From Ramlibacter ginsenosidimutans (lineage in GTDB: Bacteria > Pseudomonadota > Gammaproteobacteria > Burkholderiales > Burkholderiaceae_C), in assembly GCF_016654015.1 (NCBI RefSeq), contig NZ_JAEPWM010000009.1, positions 124,001 to 188,000 of the forward strand: 64,000 bases of DNA, written 5' to 3'. Below the pieces are notes generated by a model. That model worked only from the letters and a program-made list of their open reading frames with translations. It was not told the DNA's origin and did not search any database. The position numbers and the translations under genes were made by a program. Below, piece after piece: positions 47,087 through 54,196 of the stretch. The stretch's first letter is position 1. Each line of letters starts with the position of its first letter.

Positions 47087-47958
47087 GGCTGCCTGCTCCC
47101 GGACTTGTGGCGCTTCCTGCGGCTGGAGGGGAGGAACTGGGCGATCACCTCCAGCAGCCGGTCTTCGTCGAGCGGCTTGGTGAGGTACTCGTCGCAGCCG
47201 GCGAGCGAGCCGCGCAGCTTGTCGAACGGCGAACTGCGGCTGGTGAGCATCACCACGGCCGTCTTCTTCATCGCCTGCCGGTTCGCCTTCACCAGCTTGC
47301 AGACGTGGTAGCCGTCGATGCCGGGCAGCACCACGTCCAGGAACACGCAGGTGTACTCGCGCGAGCCGGTGAGGGCCACGGCTTCCTCGCCGGTCTCGGC
47401 AAAGTCGACCTCGAAGTGGAACGGCGCCAGCTTGGCCTTCATGAACATGCGCACCGAGGCGTTGTCGTCGACGACGAGCACGGTGTCGCCGAGCGCGCGC
47501 TTCTTGGCGACCGGGTCGTCCAGCGCCGGCGGGTTGGCCGTGCCGCCGTGCGCGCGGCCGGCCCCCGTGGCCGTGAGCGACTTCGACGCCGACAGCGGCA
47601 TGCTGTCGTCCTCGCGCGTGGCGCCGCCGCCGGCCTTCGCGACCGTCTCCTCGAGGGCCTGCAGCAGCCGGGCCCATTGCAGCGGGCGCGGCAGCAGCAC
47701 GAAGCCCTCCGCGGCGGAGCCGACCATGACCGCGGGCAGGCTGGAGCGCTTGGACAGGGTCCTGAACTCCTCCATCGCCTCGGGACTGTCGGCGTCCACG
47801 AGATAGAGGTCCGCCGACCCGCTGACGGTCGTCGCGGGGTCGTACTGCAGGAAGCCGGGATCGCGGCGGGCCGCGAGCGCGAAGATGCTGGAAAGCATCG
47901 ACCGCTCCACCGGGTTGAAGCCGATCACATCGACCAGGTATTGTTCGTTCAAGGTCAC
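47083..47958 (-). CDS. Response regulator with a degenerate N-terminal receiver-like half
   Basis: A 291-residue protein. The C-terminal half (about 158-285) is an intact receiver (TVLVVDDNASVRMFMKAKLA; Asp208 in CVFLDVVLPGIDG; Lys in EYLTKPLDEDRL), closest in feel to PilG/PilH-type regulators. The N-terminal half (1-110) has a receiver-like pattern (LYLVDADSPEAMEEFRTLSK, LPAVMVGSAAEGFVLLPRPL) but no acidic pocket, and Arg instead of the conserved Lys, so it may be a pseudo-receiver. A Gly/Ala-rich linker joins them. GTG at 47958 follows AAGGACC, one base after the kinase stop. Confidence 0.85.
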   Translation of the reverse strand: MTLNEQYLVDVIGFNPVERSMLSSIFALAARRDPGFLQYDPATTVSGSADLYLVDADSPEAMEEFRTLSKRSSLPAVMVGSAAEGFVLLPRPLQWARLLQALEETVAKAGGGATREDDSMPLSASKSLTATGAGRAHGGTANPPALDDPVAKKRALGDTVLVVDDNASVRMFMKAKLAPFHFEVDFAETGEEAVALTGSREYTCVFLDVVLPGIDGYHVCKLVKANRQAMKKTAVVMLTSRSSPFDKLRGSLAGCDEYLTKPLDEDRLLEVIAQFLPSSRRKRHKSGSRQP

Positions 47959-47959
47959 G

Positions 47960-48799
47960 TCAGGTCCTTGGGCCCAGCAGGCCAAGCACGGCATCCGCAT
48001 CCGCAAGCCGCCCGCGCGGGTCCTTGCACAGCATGCGATCCAGCAGCGGCTGCACGGCCGCGGCGGACGCGGGCAGGCGCGCGGGTTCGGCGATCAGCTG
48101 CTGCGCGAGCAGCTCGGTCAGGGTTTCGCCGGCGAACGCAGGCCGGCCGCACAGCATTTCGTGCAGCAGCAATCCGAGGCTGTACACATCCGCACTGGGC
48201 GCGGCGGGCGCGCCTTGCAGCTGCTCCGGGGCGATGTAGCGCGCCGTGCCGAGCAGCGTGCCTGGCGTCGCGCCCGCGGAGCCGGCCTGCGTGACCAGCC
48301 CGAAGTCGGTGAGCACCAGGCTGCCGTCGGCGCGCAGCAGGAAGTTGGCGGGCTTCACGTCGCGATGCACGAGGCCGAGCCGGTGCAGTTGCGCCAGGCC
48401 TTCGGCAGCCTGGGCCAGCAGCGACATGGCGCGGGTTGGCAGCATGGGCTGACCCAGCTGCGCCGCCAGGTCGCCGCCGGCGACGTGCTCCATCGCCAGG
48501 TAGTTCCATTCGGCGGTGTGGCCCTGGCCGAGCACCCGCACCAGGTGCGGGCCTTGCACGCGCGCAGCCACCGCACCATCGTGCAGCACGGAGGCGCCGG
48601 GCGCGGCTTCGAGCTTCAGCACCACGTGGGCGCGCCGGTTCAGGTCGAACACGAGCCAGGCGCAGGTCCGGCGTCCCCGCCCGATGGCGCGCAGGAAGCG
48701 GTAGCCCGGCACGCGCGGCGGCGCGTCGAAGCCGCCGGCGTCGCGCGCGAACGGACGCGGCGGCGACCCGGCCAGGCTGGTGTGAAGAGGATGCGCCAT
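47960..48799 (-). CDS. Hanks-type serine/threonine protein kinase
   Basis: A 279-residue soluble eukaryotic-like kinase. The Gly-rich loop is AIGRGRRTCAWLVF, the ATP-anchoring Lys is Lys62 (VVLKLEA), the catalytic loop is HRDVKPANFLL (Asp147), DFG is at 165-167 and the P+1 region is IAPEQLQG. All catalytic residues are present, so it should be active. No membrane helix or sensor domain follows. It is two bases after the larger kinase gene and one base before the response regulator, i.e. inside the chemosensory unit. Confidence 0.94.
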   Translation of the reverse strand: MAHPLHTSLAGSPPRPFARDAGGFDAPPRVPGYRFLRAIGRGRRTCAWLVFDLNRRAHVVLKLEAAPGASVLHDGAVAARVQGPHLVRVLGQGHTAEWNYLAMEHVAGGDLAAQLGQPMLPTRAMSLLAQAAEGLAQLHRLGLVHRDVKPANFLLRADGSLVLTDFGLVTQAGSAGATPGTLLGTARYIAPEQLQGAPAAPSADVYSLGLLLHEMLCGRPAFAGETLTELLAQQLIAEPARLPASAAAVQPLLDRMLCKDPRGRLADADAVLGLLGPRT

Positions 48800-48801
48800 C
48801 G

Positions 48802-50436
48802 TCAGAATCCCCTTTGCGCGAGGTCGTCCAGGAGCGCCCGGGCCGAGGGGTAGCGCTGCTCCCTGTCCTTGGCCATCATGCGCTCGACCACGGGCTGCAG
48901 CCGCGCGTGTTCCGCCGGCAGCATGGGCACGGCGTCGCTCACGTGCATGCGCAGCAGCTCCTGCGCGGAGCTCGCGTGATAGGGCTTGCGGCCGGCGAGC
49001 AGCTCGAAGGCGAGCACGCCGAGGCTGTAGATGTCGCAGCGCGCGTCCACGCCCTGCCCCAGCGCCTGCTCCGGACTGAGGTAGTAGGGCGTGCCGACGA
49101 TGTCGCCGTCGCCGGTGTCGGTGATCTTCATGGCGGTCTGCTTGGCCACGCCGAAGTCCGCCAGCGCCAGGCTGCCGTCCTGCCGCAGCATCAGGTTCTC
49201 CGGCTTCAGGTCACGGTGCACGATGCCGACGTCGTGCGTCGCCTGCAGGCCGGCGGCCGCCTGCTTGAGGTAGGACAGGGCGGTCCCGGGCGGGACCGGT
49301 CCGGCCTTCATCCGTGCGCGCAGGTCGCCTTGCGGGAAGTACTCCATCGCGATGTAGGCATGGGCAACGGAGAAGTCCTGGCGGAAGATGCGCGCGACGT
49401 TCGGGTGCTGGATCTGCGCGACCAGCGCGTATTCCTGGATGAAGCGCTGCAGCCCGTCGGCTTCGACCGCGCGATCGAGCTGCATCACCTTCAGCACCTG
49501 CGGCGGGCCGCCTTCGGCGGCTTGCGCGAGGAAGATGGACGCCATGCCGCCCTCCCCGATCTTGCGCAGGATGCGGTAGCCCTCCACCAGGAACTGCGCG
49601 GCGGCCACGGGCACGCCGGCCGCGACGGCGGCGGGCAGGCTGCGCTTGCGGCCATGGCTGTTCGCGAGCAGCGACTCGCGCAGCATGTCGAACACGCGCT
49701 GCGGCGTCCGGGAACCCTGGCGCGGGGTGAGGCCCGTGATTTCGACGATGTCGATGAAGCTGCTGTCCGGCAGGCCCACGGAGCCGATGCGCCCGGCCTC
49801 GGCGCGACCCGACGCCGCGAGGCGCGTGCCCGCCGAAGTGGCGACGCTCCAGTTCAGGTCGGTCGCCGCGACTTCGAGCAGGCGCGCAACTTCGACGGCG
49901 TCGCCCAGCGCCCGCACCCTGCTCTTGCCGCCCTCGTCGCGGCGCGAGAGTTCGGCTTCCCCAAGGTGCACGCCCGCGGACAACACCAGCGGCGGCAAGT
50001 GCGCGAGCTGCGGCCGCGTGGCCACGATCTGCGCCAGGTGCACGGCTTCGTGCACCGCGAGGATGGCCGCGTGCACGCCGCGTTGCGCATGGTTGGGCCT
50101 GCGCTCGTCCGGCGGGTTGCTGAACACCGCGAGGATGGAGTCCCTGCGGCGCTGGGCGATCTCGCCTCCCAGCCTCAGCACCGGGTCGGTCAGCATGCGG
50201 CGCACTTCGTGGACGAAGGCAGCCGCCTCGTCCGCTCCCAGTGCATTCGCGACTGCGGCGAAGTTGTGCAGCCGGGCATACAGGAAGGTGGCGACCGTCA
50301 GGCCTTCGACACCGCCGTCCGGCGGCAGCGTTTCACCAGGCTGCGTGTCAACTGGCTGCGAGTCGCCGGCGAACTCCCCCGTCCGCGGCGCCTGGGGCAC
50401 TTCGGCGGGCGATCGGGCTTCGAGCGGTTGTCGCAT
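48802..50436 (-). CDS. Ser/Thr kinase fused to a degenerate class III cyclase-like domain
   Basis: A 544-residue protein. Residues 46-215 look like a class III adenylate/guanylate cyclase homology domain (FLYARLHNFAAVANALGADE ... GGEIAQRRRDSILAVFSNP ... VLSAGVHLGEAELSRR ... RALGDAVEVARLLEVA). The first metal-binding Asp of the usual FADIxGFT motif is Arg55 here, while the second (Asp99) remains, so cyclase catalysis is unlikely. Residues 285-540 are a complete Hanks kinase: GEGGMASIFLA, Lys316, HRDLKPENLML (Asp409), LADFGVAKQ and YLSPEQALGQG. I chose the ATG at 50436; an upstream ATG exists at 50463. First gene of the ten-gene unit. Confidence 0.9.
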   Translation of the reverse strand: MRQPLEARSPAEVPQAPRTGEFAGDSQPVDTQPGETLPPDGGVEGLTVATFLYARLHNFAAVANALGADEAAAFVHEVRRMLTDPVLRLGGEIAQRRRDSILAVFSNPPDERRPNHAQRGVHAAILAVHEAVHLAQIVATRPQLAHLPPLVLSAGVHLGEAELSRRDEGGKSRVRALGDAVEVARLLEVAATDLNWSVATSAGTRLAASGRAEAGRIGSVGLPDSSFIDIVEITGLTPRQGSRTPQRVFDMLRESLLANSHGRKRSLPAAVAAGVPVAAAQFLVEGYRILRKIGEGGMASIFLAQAAEGGPPQVLKVMQLDRAVEADGLQRFIQEYALVAQIQHPNVARIFRQDFSVAHAYIAMEYFPQGDLRARMKAGPVPPGTALSYLKQAAAGLQATHDVGIVHRDLKPENLMLRQDGSLALADFGVAKQTAMKITDTGDGDIVGTPYYLSPEQALGQGVDARCDIYSLGVLAFELLAGRKPYHASSAQELLRMHVSDAVPMLPAEHARLQPVVERMMAKDREQRYPSARALLDDLAQRGF

Positions 50437-50444
50437 TTGGTTAC

Positions 50445-50473
50445 ATGCTAGTACTTTGTACATCCTGTCACAA
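50445..50473 (-). promoter_or_regulatory. Candidate promoter of the kinase/chemosensory operon
   Basis: On the minus strand TTGTGA (50473-50468), a 17-base spacer and TAGCAT (50450-50445) each match the sigma-70 consensus at four of six positions. Transcription would begin almost at the ATG at 50436, i.e. a nearly leaderless mRNA. The spacer also contains GTAC-AAA-GTAC. Weak, position-based evidence. Confidence 0.35.
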
Positions 50474-50651
50474 GACGCGCGCGCCGCAGTTTGACTCGCG
50501 CTCGCAACGAAACCGGCGCGCACCAGCGCACACTGCGCCGCACTGTTACAGGCACGCCGAAGAACGGTCGGCGGGTGCCGCCAGCCGGTCGCTCGCGCCG
50601 ACGCAGCCGCTGCGCGCATTCCTGGCGCGCTCGTTGCTACGATGGTCAGAT

Positions 50652-53600
50652 ATGTCCATCCACGCTGCGCTGAACCACGTCACCCACTACCGCTACGACC
50701 GCGCAGTGAACCTGGGACCGCAGATGGTGCGGCTGCGCCCGGCCCCGCACTGCCGCAGCAAGGTGGTCTCGTACTCGCTGCGGGTCGAGCCGGCGACCCA
50801 CTTCATCAACTGGCAGCAGGACCCGTTCGCCAACTTCCAGGCGCGGCTCGTGTTCCCCGAGCCGACGACGGAGTTCCGCGTGACCGTCGACCTCGTGGTC
50901 GAGATGGCGGTCTACAACCCCTTCGACTTCTTCCTGGAGCCCAGCGCCGAGAAGTTCCCGTTCCGGTACGCGCCCGAACTCGCCGAGGAACTCGTGCCCT
51001 ACCTCGCGTGCGAGCCGCTGACGCCGCTGGTGGCCGATTACCTGGAACGGACCGATCGCAAGCCGCGCGCGACCATCGACTTCCTCGTGGAGCTGAACCA
51101 GCGGCTGCACCGCGACGTGCGCTACCTCATTCGCATGGAGCCCGGCGTGCAGTCGCCCGAGGACACGCTGCGCCTGGCGAGCGGCTCCTGCCGTGACAGC
51201 GGCTGGCTGCTGGTGCAACTGCTGCGCCGGCTCGGTCTGGCCGCGCGCTTCGTGTCGGGCTACCTCATCCAGCTCGCGCCCGACGTGAAGTCCCTCGACG
51301 GGCCCAGCGGAACGGAGGTCGACTTCACCGACCTGCACGCGTGGTGCGAGGTCTACCTGCCCGGCGCCGGCTGGATCGGGCTGGACCCGACCTCGGGACT
51401 GCTCGCGGGCGAAGGCCACATCCCGCTCGCCTGCACGCCGCAGCCTTCCGGGGCCGCCCCCATCGAAGGCGTCGTCGACGAGAGCGAAGTCGCGTTCAGC
51501 CACCACATGCAGGTCACGCGCATCCACGAGTCGCCGCGGGTGACCAAGCCCTACACCGAGGAGCAATGGGCCGAGGTGCTCGCGCTCGGGGCCGATGTCG
51601 ATCGTGCACTGCAGGCCGGCGACGTGCGCCTCACCATGGGCGGCGAGCCGACCTTCGTGGCCGTGAACGACCGCGATGCGCCGGAGTGGAACACCGATGC
51701 GCTCGGCCCGACGAAGCGCGGCCTCGCGACGGAGCTGGTGCACAAGCTGCGCTCGGAGTACGGCCAGGGCGGCTTCCTGCATTTCGGCCAGGGCAAGTGG
51801 TACCCCGGGGAACAGTTGCCGCGCTGGGCCCTCTCCATCTGCTGGCGTGCCGACGGCCAGGCCTGCTGGAAGAATCCCGCGCTGTTCGCCGACGAGCGCA
51901 ACCCGAAGCGCCATACGAGCGCGGATGCGGAGCGCTTCATCCGCGCGGTCACCAGGCGGCTGGGCATCACGGACCAATACGTCAGGGCCGCGTACGAGGA
52001 CGCCTACTATTACCTCTGGCGCGAGCGCAAGCTGCCGGTCAACGTCGATCCCTTCGACTCCCGCCTCGACGACGAACTGGAGCGCGCGCGCCTGCGCCGC
52101 GTATTCGAGCAGAAGCTCGACGCCGTGGTGGGCTACGTGGTGCCGCTGCAGGCGAAGGACGAAGAGCCGCAGCGCGCCGCAACGACGTGGCAGACCGGGC
52201 CCTGGTTCCTGCGCGACGACCGCCTGTACCTGCTGCCCGGCGATTCGCCCATGGGCTATCGCCTGCCGCTGGACTCGCTGCCCTGGGTGCGGCGCGCGGA
52301 CTATCCGCACCTGGTCCCGCGCGATCCCTTCGAGCAGGCGGCGCCGCTGCCCGTGGCCGCGCCATGGCGCACGCAACTGCCCGAGAATGCGCGCCTCGCC
52401 GAAGGCGGCATCGTCGCTCGCGCGGAGCGGCTGGCGCCACGCCCCCTGGACGACGCGGAACTGGCCAACCTGCGCGGCGAGGCGGAGCCCTCGCACGCGC
52501 GCACCGTGGATGCGCGCACGCCGGGCCGGCACGAGTCGGCGCACTGGATCACGCGCACGGCCCTGTGCGTGGAAGTGCGCGATCCGCAGCGCGCCAACGG
52601 CCCGAAGGCAGAGCGCGAGCACGGCGGCAAGGGCGGCGTGCTCTACGTGTTCATGCCGCCGCTCGCCCGCCTGGAGGACTACCTCGAACTGGTGGCCGCG
52701 ATCGAGGCGACCACCGAGGAGCTGGGCCTGCAGGTCGTGCTGGAGGGCTACCCGCCGCCGCGCGATCCGCGCCTGAAGCTGCTGCAGGTGACGCCCGACC
52801 CTGGCGTCATCGAGGTGAACATCCACCCCGCGCACGACTGGAACGAGCTGGTGCAGCACACCGAGTTCCTGTACCAGGCCGCTTTCGAGTGCCGGCTCTC
52901 GGCCGAGAAGTTCATGACCGATGGCCGCCATACCGGCACGGGCGGCGGCAACCACTTCGTGCTGGGCGGCGCGACGCCTGCCGACTCGCCGTTCCTGCGC
53001 AAGCCGGAGCTGCTGGCGAGCCTGCTGCTGTTCTGGCACAACCACCCGAGCCTCAGCTACCTGTTCAGCGGGCTCTTCATCGGGCCGACCAGCCAGGCGC
53101 CCCGCGTGGACGAAGCGCGCAACGACCAGCTCTACGAACTGGAGATCGCGCTGCGCGAGATCGAGCGCAACCGGCAACTGCACGGCGAGGCGATGCCGCC
53201 CTGGATGGTGGACCGCACCCTGCGCAACATCCTGGTCGACGTCACGGGCAACACGCACCGCAGCGAGTTCTGCATCGACAAGATGTACTCGCCCGACGGC
53301 CCGACGGGGCGGCTCGGCCTGCTGGAGCTGCGCGCCTTCGAGATGCCGCCGCACGCGCGCATGAGCGTGGTGCAGCAGTTGCTGATCCGCGCGCTGGTGG
53401 CGCGCTTCTGGCGCGAGCCCTATCGCGCCCCGCTCACGCGCTGGGGCACCGAACTGCACGACCGCTGGCTGCTGCCCACCTTCATCTGGATGGACCTGCT
53501 GGATGTGCTCGAGGAGATGAAGGAAGCGGGCTACGCGTTCGACGCGTCCTGGTTCGCGCCGCACTTCGAGTTCCGCTTCCCGGTCGCCGGCGACCTGCAG

Positions 53601-54131
53601 GCCCTGGGCATGCAGCTCACGCTGCGCAATGCGCTGGAGCCCTGGCACGTGATGGGCGAGGAAGGCGCGGCCGGCGGCACGGTGCGCTACGTGGACTCGT
53701 CGCTCGAGCGCATCGAGGTGAAGGTGACGGGCCTGAACGCCAGCCGGCACGTGGTGACCGTGAACGGCCGCGCCCTGCCCCTGCAGCCGACGGGCACCGT
53801 GGGCGAGTTCGTGGCGGGCGTGCGCTATCGAGCCTGGCAGGCGCATTCGGCCCTGCACCCCACGATCGGCGTGCACGCGCCGCTCACCTTCGACATCGTG
53901 GACACCTGGATGAACCGCGCCATCGCGGGTTGCCAGTACCACGTCGCGCATCCGGGCGGCCGCAACTACGTGAGCTTCCCGGTGAACGCCTATGAGGCCG
54001 AGAGCCGGCGGCTCGCGCGCTTCTTCCGCATGGGCCACACGCCCGGTCGCCTCGAGGTTCCCCCCGCCACGATAGACGTGCCGGCGAGCCGCGAGTTTCC
54101 CTGGACGCTCGACCTGCGCCGCCCGGCCTAG
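50652..54131 (+). CDS. Giant transglutaminase-like protein with DUF2126 domain
   Basis: A 1159-residue cytoplasmic protein. The N-terminal part is a bacterial transglutaminase-like region (1-290): a beta-rich N-domain (ALNHVTHYRYDRAVNLGPQM) and the catalytic core with Cys180 (GSCRDSGWLL), His229 (DLHAWCEVYL) and Asp245 (GLDPTSG). The remaining roughly 850 residues are DUF2126, with GEPTFVAVNDRDAPEWNTDA, DGRHTGTGGGNHFVLGGATP and EFCIDKMYSPDGPTGRLGLL; the family is thought to be amidoligase-like (glutamine-synthetase/COOH-NH2 ligase type) by comparative genomics. The ATG at 50652 is the first start giving the conserved N-terminus. It leads a three-gene operon. Confidence 0.93.
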   Translation: MSIHAALNHVTHYRYDRAVNLGPQMVRLRPAPHCRSKVVSYSLRVEPATHFINWQQDPFANFQARLVFPEPTTEFRVTVDLVVEMAVYNPFDFFLEPSAEKFPFRYAPELAEELVPYLACEPLTPLVADYLERTDRKPRATIDFLVELNQRLHRDVRYLIRMEPGVQSPEDTLRLASGSCRDSGWLLVQLLRRLGLAARFVSGYLIQLAPDVKSLDGPSGTEVDFTDLHAWCEVYLPGAGWIGLDPTSGLLAGEGHIPLACTPQPSGAAPIEGVVDESEVAFSHHMQVTRIHESPRVTKPYTEEQWAEVLALGADVDRALQAGDVRLTMGGEPTFVAVNDRDAPEWNTDALGPTKRGLATELVHKLRSEYGQGGFLHFGQGKWYPGEQLPRWALSICWRADGQACWKNPALFADERNPKRHTSADAERFIRAVTRRLGITDQYVRAAYEDAYYYLWRERKLPVNVDPFDSRLDDELERARLRRVFEQKLDAVVGYVVPLQAKDEEPQRAATTWQTGPWFLRDDRLYLLPGDSPMGYRLPLDSLPWVRRADYPHLVPRDPFEQAAPLPVAAPWRTQLPENARLAEGGIVARAERLAPRPLDDAELANLRGEAEPSHARTVDARTPGRHESAHWITRTALCVEVRDPQRANGPKAEREHGGKGGVLYVFMPPLARLEDYLELVAAIEATTEELGLQVVLEGYPPPRDPRLKLLQVTPDPGVIEVNIHPAHDWNELVQHTEFLYQAAFECRLSAEKFMTDGRHTGTGGGNHFVLGGATPADSPFLRKPELLASLLLFWHNHPSLSYLFSGLFIGPTSQAPRVDEARNDQLYELEIALREIERNRQLHGEAMPPWMVDRTLRNILVDVTGNTHRSEFCIDKMYSPDGPTGRLGLLELRAFEMPPHARMSVVQQLLIRALVARFWREPYRAPLTRWGTELHDRWLLPTFIWMDLLDVLEEMKEAGYAFDASWFAPHFEFRFPVAGDLQALGMQLTLRNALEPWHVMGEEGAAGGTVRYVDSSLERIEVKVTGLNASRHVVTVNGRALPLQPTGTVGEFVAGVRYRAWQAHSALHPTIGVHAPLTFDIVDTWMNRAIAGCQYHVAHPGGRNYVSFPVNAYEAESRRLARFFRMGHTPGRLEVPPATIDVPASREFPWTLDLRRPA

Positions 54132-54196
54132 GAGCGTCGGGCGATCACAACAAGCCGGTGGCCCGCACCCGGGCCGGATGGGAGAATCCCGGCGAA

